The notes below the pieces were generated by a model. It saw only the letters and a program-made list of their open reading frames with translations. It did not search any database and was not told where the DNA came from. The translations under genes were made by a program, and so were the position numbers. A stretch of 64,000 nt of DNA from Algoriphagus mannitolivorans DSM 15301 (lineage in GTDB: Bacteria; Bacteroidota; Bacteroidia; Cytophagales; Cyclobacteriaceae). The stretch lies in contig NZ_AUBV01000005.1 of NCBI RefSeq assembly GCF_000429425.1, positions 1 through 64,000 on the forward strand. The letters are read 5' to 3'. Positions within the stretch are counted from its first letter, which is position 1. The number at the start of each line of letters is the position of its first letter. This document shows positions 43,249 to 50,864 of this stretch, one piece after another.

Positions 43249-44422
43249 TTTAAGAAGGGCATTGCCCTTCTTTTTATTTTGGTTTTGTATTGGATGTGCC
43301 AAGAAAAAAATTGAAGATAGTACGACTGCTATTTCTGTTCCGATTGATTTGAATAAGTCCGAGAATGGTAATCTATCGGATGCATATCAATCAATAGCTT
43401 ACCTTTTACTTGAAAATCCAGATACCCTACCTTTGATTAGACCTATGAAGGTTATTATGAGGGAAGAATTAATTGGGATTGAGGACAGAGGAGGTGAGAA
43501 GTATGTGTTTTATGATCAACATGGGAAACAAAGATTTAGTTTGTCTGCATCGGGTGATGGTCCTGGAGAATTTATTAGAACGGAAGATTTTCAGATTTTG
43601 GGAGAATCCATTTTGATAAAAGACCCATATTTGAATAAGATTTTGACATTTGATTTAAATGGAGTATTTAAGAAGGAGGAGAAATTACCATCAAACCAAG
43701 GCAACTTTTATAGAACTAATTCATCCACTCTTTTTTATTCTAAAAATGGGTTTGATTTGGGAGCATATTATTTCTTTAGATTTAAAGACAATACCTTCAC
43801 GGGGATTTTAGAAGCTGATAAACGGTTGGAAGGAAAAGTATATTCTGGAAAGGATGGGTTTGTTCTAAACCCATTTACCAAGGAAATAATTTTTACAATC
43901 CCATTTGAAACAACTTCTGTAATTTTTTCAAAGGATGGTGAAAATATCCAAAAAATAAATTTTGATTTTGGTGGAGATCAAGCATCTATGGAAGATTTTC
44001 ATCGATTAAATCCTCAACAATTTGACGAGAGGGTAAAAAATGAGGGTTTGGTTAGTGAGATTTCTTCCTTTTACCCATTGGAAGATGGCTATTTTTTAAG
44101 GGTGTTTAGAGGTGAAAAGGAGTTTCATGAGATTTTTTTAGATAAAGAATTTGTACCTACAGCTCAATTCAATAAGTATAAAAATGACCTAGATTATATG
44201 CCAATACGAAATTTACCCTGGTTTTTTTCGGAAAATAAAATTGGTTATATGATTCCATCTTTTCTATTTCTTGAGGACTATGAGAAAAAATTCCTTAATA
44301 ATTCTGAGGTTGAAAAGAAAGGAAATATTCATCAATTCGTCGAAGAAAATAAATCTGAGTTAAAAAAAGATTCTTATGTATTGGTATTTTTAGAAGTAAA
44401 AAATTCTGTTTTCAGAAAATAA
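43229..44422 (+). CDS. Six-bladed beta-propeller lipoprotein (locus B)
   Basis: This 397-residue protein starts at ATG 43229, which gives a signal ending FLFWFCIGC with lipidated Cys. A TTG at 43241 is an alternative; the longer frame from 43106 runs inside the peptide gene. The body has strands of the Bacteroidota six-bladed propeller type: YVFYDQHGKQRFSLSASGDGPGEF (GxGPGEF motif) and ILIKDPYLNKILTFDLNG. It overlaps the peptide gene by 20 bases. A/T content is visibly higher than in fabG. Function unknown; the family is often found next to small secreted peptides. Confidence 0.78.
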   Translation: MVVALSNLRRALPFFLFWFCIGCAKKKIEDSTTAISVPIDLNKSENGNLSDAYQSIAYLLLENPDTLPLIRPMKVIMREELIGIEDRGGEKYVFYDQHGKQRFSLSASGDGPGEFIRTEDFQILGESILIKDPYLNKILTFDLNGVFKKEEKLPSNQGNFYRTNSSTLFYSKNGFDLGAYYFFRFKDNTFTGILEADKRLEGKVYSGKDGFVLNPFTKEIIFTIPFETTSVIFSKDGENIQKINFDFGGDQASMEDFHRLNPQQFDERVKNEGLVSEISSFYPLEDGYFLRVFRGEKEFHEIFLDKEFVPTAQFNKYKNDLDYMPIRNLPWFFSENKIGYMIPSFLFLEDYEKKFLNNSEVEKKGNIHQFVEENKSELKKDSYVLVFLEVKNSVFRK

Positions 44423-44652
44423 TGTTTATGTCCTTTCCATAAAAAAGCCTCCTTCAGCCGTTTTTTTTATCAATTGGTCAATGTTGAAATTGTTTAGGTA
44501 GGAGCTTTTTTCTCTTTTTTAAATAGGAAAATCGTGATTGTTCTTTAGGGTTAGAAAAGGATTTTTCGAATTAGTTGATTGTCAAATAGATCCAATCAAT
44601 TGATGGCTTTCGTATATCCTGCCAAAACAATCTTAACCTAAAATAATAAATC

Positions 44653-45621
44653 ATGAGACCATCTATTCAAAGAATTTTGGGAATGACAGTAATGGCGTTT
44701 TTTGCCTTTGGCTGTCAAAACTTTCAGGAAGAAAGCCCAGTAATGAACCAGTTTCCAGAGGAAAATAGTGCTTTTGCCTCTTCAGAATTTGATCCCAATG
44801 CCAGAAAAGGGAATTTCCCTGAATTCGGAGCTTTTTTAACCGGTTCAGAAGAAGTGCCAGCCGTGAATTCCCCGGGAGCTGGAGCCGCCAGAATATCCCA
44901 AATTGATGCGAATACGCTGAAATTTGAGATAAGAGTAGCCAATACATCAGGAATAGCAGCTGCACATTTACATTTAGCTTCAGCAGGAATGAATGGTCCA
45001 GTGGTTGTATCTCTATTTTCTGCCCCAAGTCCCACGGGTTTGGTGAATGGGGTTGTTGCTGAGGGAATGATTGTCGCTGCTGACCTAGTAGGGCCATTCT
45101 CCGGAAAAACTATCAGAGATCTAATCAAGGAGTTTGAGGCCGGAAAAATATATGTCAACCTTCATACCTCTACCAATCCGGGAGGTGAATTGAGAGGTCA
45201 GGTCAGCGGTATTATGGCCAACGAAAACAAAAACTATAATTCCAAGCTCTCAGGAGCTAACGAGGTGCCTGCTGTCAGTACCAGCGCTACTGGTATTGCC
45301 AAGTTTAACTTTAATCAGGATACTTCAATGGCCACTTTCCAAGTGAATGTGGACGGTCTATCTGATGTAAGATTCGCACACATCCATTTTGCGAAAGCAG
45401 GCGTCAATGGACCAGTGGTTTATACTTTGAGAATGGATAAAGTCGAAGGACCAGTTTCTGGAGTTTATGCAAAAGGTGAAATTATGCCAAGCATGTTCTC
45501 AGGGAAAATGACAGGAGGCGACCTGATTATTCTTCGGGAGGCCTTCAGAACAGGCAATGCTTATGTGAATGTGCATACAGACCAATTTCCAGGAGGAGAG
45601 TTAAGAGGTCAAATCAATTAA
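44653..45621 (+). CDS. CHRD domain lipoprotein, two domains
   Basis: This 322-residue protein has a lipoprotein signal (ILGMTVMAFFAFGCQN). Two CHRD-type domains follow: about 55-190 and 195-320, each with the GSEEVPAV or GANEVPAV start, a HLHLASAG or HIHFAKAG His motif, and VNLHTSTNPGGELRGQ or VNVHTDQFPGGELRGQ ends. CHRD domains occur in chordin-like proteins and many secreted bacterial proteins; function unknown. The internal duplication is clear. A bidirectional terminator separates it from pruA. Confidence 0.92.
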   Translation: MRPSIQRILGMTVMAFFAFGCQNFQEESPVMNQFPEENSAFASSEFDPNARKGNFPEFGAFLTGSEEVPAVNSPGAGAARISQIDANTLKFEIRVANTSGIAAAHLHLASAGMNGPVVVSLFSAPSPTGLVNGVVAEGMIVAADLVGPFSGKTIRDLIKEFEAGKIYVNLHTSTNPGGELRGQVSGIMANENKNYNSKLSGANEVPAVSTSATGIAKFNFNQDTSMATFQVNVDGLSDVRFAHIHFAKAGVNGPVVYTLRMDKVEGPVSGVYAKGEIMPSMFSGKMTGGDLIILREAFRTGNAYVNVHTDQFPGGELRGQIN

Positions 45622-45635
45622 TTCCACCATTGAAA

Positions 45636-45680
45636 CAAAAAGAGGCTGTTCCTAACGGAAACAGCCTCTTTCTTTTTTTC
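45636..45680. terminator. Bidirectional terminator between the CHRD gene and pruA
   Basis: AAAGAGGCTGTT / AACAGCCTCTTT hairpin of about 12 bp with flanking A and T runs. Confidence 0.95.
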
Positions 45681-45691
45681 TAAGGGACGGG

Positions 45692-47326
45692 TCAATCTTT
45701 TCCCAGAAACGGATATCTATAGTCTTTCGGAGACACAAAGGTTTCTTTGATGGTGCGTGGAGATACCCAACGCAGCAAGTTGATCATGGAACCGGCTTTG
45801 TCATTGGTACCGGAAGCTCTTGCTCCTCCAAATGGCTGCTGTCCTACGACCGCTCCGGTAGGCTTGTCGTTGATGTAGAAGTTGCCAGCAGCATTTCTCA
45901 GCTTTTGTGAGGCTAATTCGATGGCATAGCGGTCCTGAGAGAATACGGCGCCCGTCAAGGCATATGGAGAAGTCTGGTCCACGAGCTCGAGTACGGTTTC
46001 GAAGTGCTCAGCATTGTAAACATAAACAGTCAATACCGGCCCAAAGATTTCTTCACACATGGTGGTATACATCGGATCTTGTACCAGCAGGACGGTTGGT
46101 TCGATGAAATATCCTTTGGACTTATCGAAATTTCCACCGGCGATTACTTCTACTCCCGGAGCGGATTTTGCCTGGGTGATGTAGCTGGAAATTTTGTCAA
46201 ATGCCTTTTCGTCAATCACCGCATTGATGAAATTGGTGAAGTCCTCTGTTCCTCCCATTTTCATAGAGGCTAGGTCTTCGAGCATGTGTTTTTTCACATC
46301 TTCCCAAAGATTTGAAGGAATGTATGCTCGGGAGGCTGCAGAGCATTTTTGTCCTTGATATTCAAAGGCACCTCTCACCAATCCTACGGCTACCGCTTTT
46401 GCGTCGGCAGACTTATGAGCTAGAACAAAATCCTTTCCTCCTGTTTCACCCACAATCCTTGGATAAGACTTGTAGAGTTTGATGTTTTCTCCGATAGTTT
46501 TCCAGATGTGCTGGAATACGCCAGTAGAACCAGTAAAGTGAATTCCTGCAAAGTCAGGATGCTTGAAAATGACATCTCCTGCTGTAGGTCCATCCACATA
46601 AATCAAATTGATGACCCCATCCGGTACTCCTGCTTCCTTAAATACTTCCATCAAAACATTTGCAGAGTAGATCTGGGTGTAGGCAGGTTTCCAAACAATG
46701 GTGTTTCCCATCATGGCTGCAGAGGTCGGCAGGTTTCCAGCAATTGCTGTGAAGTTGAAAGGAGTCAAGGCAAACACGAATCCTTCCAAGGGTCTTTGCT
46801 CTACGCGGTTCCAAACACCATTTCCGGATACCGGAGGCTGTTGGGCGTAGATCTCGGTCATGTACTTGACATTGAAGCGAAGGAAATCGATAAACTCACA
46901 AGCGGAGTCAATTTCTGCCTGCATGGCGTTTTTGGATTGGCCAAGCATGGTGGCTGCATTGATTTTCGCCCGATAAGGACCTGCAATCAGGTCGGCCGCT
47001 TTAAGGAATATCGCGGCTCTTTGTTCCCAAGCGAGGTTTTCCCAAGCTTCTTTGGCTCCCAAAGCTGCATTGATTGCCTGCTCGACATGACCTGCATCTC
47101 CTTCATGAAAGTAGCCTAGGATATGTTGGTGATCATGTGGAGGAGACATGGGGCGTTTTTTATCCGTTCTGACCTCCTCACTTCCGATGTACATCGGGAC
47201 ATCGATCTGCTTGGATCGAAGCTCAGCAAGCATAGCCTGAAGTTCTTTTCGCTCTGGGCTCCCCGGAGCGTATGATTTTACCGGCTCATTTACGGGAGTC
47301 GGTACGTTGAAAAATCCCTTTAGCAT
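45692..47326 (-). CDS. pruA: 1-pyrroline-5-carboxylate dehydrogenase (glutamate semialdehyde dehydrogenase)
   Basis: This 544-residue aldehyde dehydrogenase oxidises glutamate semialdehyde to glutamate with NAD. It has the catalytic cysteine in GQKCSAASRAYI, the general-base region RIVGETGGKDFV, NAD-binding FTGSTGVFQHIW and the C-terminal NKPTGAVVGQQPFGGARASGTNDKAG. It lacks the PutA proline dehydrogenase domain, so a separate PutA-type enzyme or the RocD route supplies the semialdehyde. RocD lies 35 kb away in this window. It stands alone on the minus strand. Confidence 0.95.
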   Translation of the reverse strand: MLKGFFNVPTPVNEPVKSYAPGSPERKELQAMLAELRSKQIDVPMYIGSEEVRTDKKRPMSPPHDHQHILGYFHEGDAGHVEQAINAALGAKEAWENLAWEQRAAIFLKAADLIAGPYRAKINAATMLGQSKNAMQAEIDSACEFIDFLRFNVKYMTEIYAQQPPVSGNGVWNRVEQRPLEGFVFALTPFNFTAIAGNLPTSAAMMGNTIVWKPAYTQIYSANVLMEVFKEAGVPDGVINLIYVDGPTAGDVIFKHPDFAGIHFTGSTGVFQHIWKTIGENIKLYKSYPRIVGETGGKDFVLAHKSADAKAVAVGLVRGAFEYQGQKCSAASRAYIPSNLWEDVKKHMLEDLASMKMGGTEDFTNFINAVIDEKAFDKISSYITQAKSAPGVEVIAGGNFDKSKGYFIEPTVLLVQDPMYTTMCEEIFGPVLTVYVYNAEHFETVLELVDQTSPYALTGAVFSQDRYAIELASQKLRNAAGNFYINDKPTGAVVGQQPFGGARASGTNDKAGSMINLLRWVSPRTIKETFVSPKDYRYPFLGKD

Positions 47327-47359
47327 TTTATTTGGAGTTTATGTTGATTTCTGAGTTGT

Positions 47360-47367
47360 CAAAGATA
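47360..47367 (-). promoter_or_regulatory. Candidate -7 element for pruA
   Basis: On the minus strand TATCTTTG fits TAnnTTTG exactly, 33 bases upstream of the pruA ATG. No TTTG at the expected -33 distance is seen. Confidence 0.35.
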
Positions 47368-47398
47368 AGCCATCTCTTTGGAAAGGGGGTGATTTAGC

Positions 47399-48094
47399 TC
47401 ACAAAAGCTCCTCAAGCTCCTTGAGATGGCGGATTTCGTATGTGGCTTTGATTTCGGTTTCTTTTCCCTCTGGGTTGAAAAACACCTGATCTATTTGAGC
47501 CCTTTGAGCACCTAAAATGTCTGAATTTGGGTTGTCTCCAATCATCAGGCAGTGGTCTGCTAGAGTTCCGAGTTGGTCCAATGCGTAGTGGAAAATTCTC
47601 GGGTCTGGCTTTTTGTGGCCGGTAGTCTCTGAAGTTACGACTAGATCAAAGAAAATATCCAAGCCTGAAGACTTCATCTTTTTGGCCTGAGATTCATTGA
47701 ATCCATTGGTAATCACATGAACTCGATATTTATTCCGGAGATAGGTCAGGATTTCTTTAGAATAAGGGAAGACATGGGATTTGGAAGATGTGCGGTGCAT
47801 GAAGTCTTCCTCAAACTCTCCGGGAATGGCAGCTACATTTCCTCCTGCATGATCGAAGATTCTGGGGAATCTTTCCTTCCTCAGGTTATGCTTGTCAATT
47901 TTTCCGACATTATACCAATCCCAAAGTTGAAAGTTGACGTGGTGAAAAGCCGCAAAGAATTTATCAAAAGTTTCGATTCCTAAGTTTTGAAGGGCATAAT
48001 GGTGGTAGAGCTCCGATAGGGATTCGGTGACATTTCGATCGTAATCCCATAAAGTATGGTCCAGATCGAAGAAGATGTGTTGGTAAGTTTTCAC
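47399..48094 (-). CDS. YjjG-type noncanonical pyrimidine nucleotidase (HAD family)
   Basis: This 231-residue HAD hydrolase has the nucleophile motif FFDLDHTLWDYD (about 8-19), a helical cap, VHVITNGFNESQAKKM, the Lys motif HKKPDPRIF and the acidic MIGDNPNSDILGAQRA. The WDYD after the nucleophile and the overall layout fit YjjG-type nucleotidases, which remove noncanonical nucleotides. It follows an ArsR-like regulator by 7 bases in the same unit. Substrate cannot be told by sequence alone. Confidence 0.85.
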   Translation of the reverse strand: MKTYQHIFFDLDHTLWDYDRNVTESLSELYHHYALQNLGIETFDKFFAAFHHVNFQLWDWYNVGKIDKHNLRKERFPRIFDHAGGNVAAIPGEFEEDFMHRTSSKSHVFPYSKEILTYLRNKYRVHVITNGFNESQAKKMKSSGLDIFFDLVVTSETTGHKKPDPRIFHYALDQLGTLADHCLMIGDNPNSDILGAQRAQIDQVFFNPEGKETEIKATYEIRHLKELEELL

Positions 48095-48101
48095 AATTTA
48101 A

Positions 48102-48485
48102 TCAGCGTCGGTATTGGTTATTTTGAATTTTGTTGATCGCCAGTTCGCGGTTGGATTTCAGAATTTCAAATGTCTCCTGATCCTTGAGTAGACTGGGATC
48201 TTTTTGAATAAACTTGAAAATCTGTTGAATGATTTCAAGATATTCTTCAAGGATGTAATAAAAGACCCATTGGTCAACCCGACGGCTCCCCAGAAGTCCG
48301 GCGTTTTTTAAGTAAATCAAATGCCGGCTGGTTTTAGTTTGAGTAAAATCCAAAATATGTTCCAAATCAGAGATGCTCAATTCCTTGTTTAACATCAGCA
48401 AATGAAAAATCCTTACACGGGGTTCTTCGGAAAGCGCTTTAAAAATTCGCAAACCATAGTTTAAACTGATATTTTTGAGTCTCAT
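48102..48485 (-). CDS. ArsR-family winged-helix regulator
   Basis: This 127-residue protein shows a wHTH: LFKALSEEPRVRIFHLLML-like start (RIFKALSEEPRVRIFHLL), the helix LSISDLEHILDFTQTKTSRHL (recognition helix TQTKTSRHLIYLKNAGLL) and the wing GSRRVDQWVFYYI. No CxC metal motif is visible, so the sensed signal is unlikely to be arsenic or cadmium through the usual site. It is the first gene of an operon with the YjjG-type nucleotidase. Its target is unknown. Confidence 0.85.
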   Translation of the reverse strand: MRLKNISLNYGLRIFKALSEEPRVRIFHLLMLNKELSISDLEHILDFTQTKTSRHLIYLKNAGLLGSRRVDQWVFYYILEEYLEIIQQIFKFIQKDPSLLKDQETFEILKSNRELAINKIQNNQYRR

Positions 48486-48586
48486 TTGTAAGTTTTAACT
48501 TGTGATAAGGGGGTGAAAATAAAATTTCGCCCGAAATTAGACTAAACAAGCGCCGCATTCGGAGCGTACTCTATAGAAAACACTAC

Positions 48587-49228
48587 GTGAAAATTACAGC
48601 TTTACTTCCTTTTGTATTGGTTTTGGGGATCTTTTTCATCTCCGAAAATACTTTTGCCCAAGACCGGCAGGATAAAAAGGTTATCCAGCTTTCGGGGATT
48701 ATTTTGAATTCAGACAGCACAGATGCTGTCCCCGGAGTCAATATCTACGTGCCCAAAAAAGGAAGAGGGACGGTGTCAGGTCGCTTTGGATACTTTTCCA
48801 TGCCTGTGCTCGAAGGGGATAGCGTGGTTTTTACCTTCATTGGATTGAAAAAGCAGACCTTTAAAGTTCCAGAAACTGTCGAGAATGACAGAATCAGCCT
48901 AATCTTGACTATGGAAGTGGATGAGATTGCCTTGGCGGAGATCGAAGTCATGCCTTATCCGACAGAAGAGGAATTCAAGAAAGCGGTGGTGGCGATGAAT
49001 GTGGTAGATCCTATGTCCATTAGCCGGACCAATATGAGCCCAGAGATGCTCCTGCGATGGGCTGAGACCATGCCGTCTTCAGCAAATGAGAATTTCCGAT
49101 ATTTCCAGCAAGGGCAATTGCTGCAAAATCAGGACTTATATGGGCCGAGACCTTTGAGGATTTTGGACCCTTTTGCCTGGTCACAGTTTATCAAGTCTAT
49201 CAAGCGGGGTGACCTGAAAAGCAAATAA
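48587..49228 (+). CDS. Exported protein with carboxypeptidase-like regulatory domain
   Basis: This 213-residue protein has a signal peptide (KITALLPFVLVLGIFFISENTFAQ) and a CarboxypepD_reg-like beta domain: QLSGIILNSDSTDAVPGVNIYVP, then GTVSGRFGYFSMPVLEGD and VVFTFIGLKKQTF. A C-terminal tail of about 90 residues is of unknown type. A GTG start is used. The domain is common as the N-terminal part of TonB receptors; here it stands alone, so the protein is probably periplasmic or surface-exposed. Function unknown. Confidence 0.8.
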   Translation: MKITALLPFVLVLGIFFISENTFAQDRQDKKVIQLSGIILNSDSTDAVPGVNIYVPKKGRGTVSGRFGYFSMPVLEGDSVVFTFIGLKKQTFKVPETVENDRISLILTMEVDEIALAEIEVMPYPTEEEFKKAVVAMNVVDPMSISRTNMSPEMLLRWAETMPSSANENFRYFQQGQLLQNQDLYGPRPLRILDPFAWSQFIKSIKRGDLKSK

Positions 49229-49271
49229 TTAGCCTTCCCTCGTGGTAATTCAAATAAATCCTCGGGAAAGA

Positions 49272-49303
49272 TTTGGTGAGTTTTGTTTAAAAGGATATCT
49301 TTG
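49272..49303 (+). promoter_or_regulatory. Promoter of rpmE2, Bacteroidota type
   Basis: TTTG at 49272-49275 and TATCTTTG at 49296-49303 are separated by 20 bases. This fits the -33/-7 consensus TTTG / TAnnTTTG of Bacteroidota primary sigma factors. Initiation near 49310 would leave about 34 bases before the rpmE2 ATG. Confidence 0.65.
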
Positions 49304-49343
49304 TGCCTCATTTCAAAAAGGCGAAAGAAAACTAGCTAATCAT

Positions 49344-49589
49344 ATGAAAAAAGATATTCATCCAAACTACAGAGACGTAGTATTCTACGATACCTCTAGC
49401 GAGTTCAAGTTTTTGACCAAATCTACTATCGAGACTTCTGAGACAATCGAGTGGACTGACGGCAAAACATATCCAGTGTACAAGATCGAAGTGAGCTCTG
49501 AGTCTCACCCATTCTATACCGGTAAGAAAATGCTTCTTGACACCGCAGGTAGAGTGGAGAAATTCAACAAAAGATACGCGAAGAAGTAA
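49344..49589 (+). CDS. rpmE2: 50S ribosomal protein bL31, type B
   Basis: This 81-residue protein begins [20 protein letters not shown] and contains [26 protein letters not shown]. These are hallmarks of type B bL31, which lacks the zinc-binding cysteines of type A. The start is ATG 49344; the upstream frame is non-coding. It has its own promoter and terminator. With cysteine-poor bL28 and bL33 this suggests ribosomes that do not need zinc at these positions. Confidence 0.97.
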   Translation: MKKDIHPNYRDVVFYDTSSEFKFLTKSTIETSETIEWTDGKTYPVYKIEVSSESHPFYTGKKMLLDTAGRVEKFNKRYAKK

Positions 49590-49612
49590 TTCTTCTCCTC
49601 ACTTTTCTAAAA

Positions 49613-49652
49613 AGTCTCCCGGAGCATGGATTCCGGGAGACTTTTTTATTTT
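49613..49652 (+). terminator. rpmE2 terminator
   Basis: AGTCTCCCGG / CCGGGAGACT perfect 10-bp stem with a 10-base loop, then TTTTTTATTTTT. Its tail ends 7 bases before the next gene's ATG. Confidence 0.95.
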
Positions 49653-49658
49653 TGCCCT

Positions 49659-50855
49659 ATGATGCAAGTCCTTTTGTTTGACGATCCAGCAATCCGTGGA
49701 TCACTTCTTCCTTTTACCTTTACCCGTCCTGTAGCAGATATTCGGGTGGGCATCCTGAAGATTTCTGAAAAGTGGAAAAAGCTTTCCGGAGCTGAAATTT
49801 CCTATTTGACACAGGATTACCTTCAGAAAAAATTCCCAGCGACTTCTTTGAAGGCGTTGGCAATTAATGGAGCCTGGATGCCTCAAAAAGGAGATTGGGA
49901 GATTCTACAAAACTTAAAAGAAACCGAAGCCTTGTTTTCCGGTAAGACTCTGTTGGCCGGCTATATCGGCGAGACCGAAAAAAACCTTTCAACGCTGGCG
50001 GAAAAGGATGTTGTCCAACTGCCCCATGAGCCGGCATTGCTTCAGAAAACATGGAATATTTTTCAGTTCAATGCCTCCGAAATCCGAAAGGATTTCGAAC
50101 TGATTACTCATGGGAGAGTGTCCCAGAAAATCCAAGATCAGCACACCATAGTCTATGGTGCTGAAAATATTTTTATTGAAGAAGGAGCTAAAATCAAGGC
50201 AGCCGTCCTCAATGCGGAAGCCGGACCCATCTATATTGGAAAAAACACAGAAATCCAGGAAGGATCCCTGATTCGCGGACCTTTTGCCCTTTGTGAGGGC
50301 TCCACGATCAATATGGGGGCGAAGCTCAGGGGTGACACTACAGTGGGTCCGTATTCCAAAGTAGGCGGAGAGGTGTCCAATTCAGTCATTTTTGGCTATT
50401 CTAATAAAGGCCATGAAGGATTTTTGGGCAATTCGGTGATTGGAGAATGGTGCAATCTTGGGGCAGATACAAATACCTCCAACTTGAAAAATAACTATGC
50501 TCCCGTCAAAGTTTGGGATTATACCAAAGGAGGATTCTCAAATACCGGTTTACAATTTTGTGGGCTGATGATGGGAGACCACAGCAAATGCGGAATCAAT
50601 ACCATGTTTAATACCGGAACAGTGGTCGGAGTGGGAGCCAATATTTTTGGAGACGGCTTTCCCCGGAATTTTATCCCATCCTTTTCCTGGGGTGGCGCAG
50701 CCGGATTTACCACTTTCTCAATCCCTAAATTCGAGGAGACTGCCAAGGCAGTATTTGGAAGAAGGGGTAAAGAATGGACCGAGGAAGAAAAAGAAATATT
50801 GGCCAGGGTTTTTGAATTGACCAAATCCTATAGAATTTGGGATAAAACCTCCTGA
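49659..50855 (+). CDS. GlmU-like sugar nucleotidyltransferase/left-handed beta-helix protein
   Basis: This 398-residue protein has a divergent N-terminal nucleotidyltransferase-like domain (about 1-140; PFTFTRPVADIRVGILKI is the recognisable start). A left-handed beta-helix follows (about 150-330: hexapeptide repeats such as GPIYIGKNTEIQEGSLIRGP and GAKLRGDTTVGPYSKVGG). The LxxGxGTRL motif of active GlmU is absent. Such proteins are common in Bacteroidota; the reaction is uncertain. The ATG lies directly behind the rpmE2 terminator. It starts a compact seven-gene unit (gap to holB 9 bases). Confidence 0.85.
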   Translation: MMQVLLFDDPAIRGSLLPFTFTRPVADIRVGILKISEKWKKLSGAEISYLTQDYLQKKFPATSLKALAINGAWMPQKGDWEILQNLKETEALFSGKTLLAGYIGETEKNLSTLAEKDVVQLPHEPALLQKTWNIFQFNASEIRKDFELITHGRVSQKIQDQHTIVYGAENIFIEEGAKIKAAVLNAEAGPIYIGKNTEIQEGSLIRGPFALCEGSTINMGAKLRGDTTVGPYSKVGGEVSNSVIFGYSNKGHEGFLGNSVIGEWCNLGADTNTSNLKNNYAPVKVWDYTKGGFSNTGLQFCGLMMGDHSKCGINTMFNTGTVVGVGANIFGDGFPRNFIPSFSWGGAAGFTTFSIPKFEETAKAVFGRRGKEWTEEEKEILARVFELTKSYRIWDKTS

Positions 50856-50864
50856 TCGTCATCT

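Noticed and set aside
46508-47119. 203-codon ORF opposite pruA
   Set aside because: Entirely antisense to a certain gene; Cys/His/Arg-rich composition without any domain.
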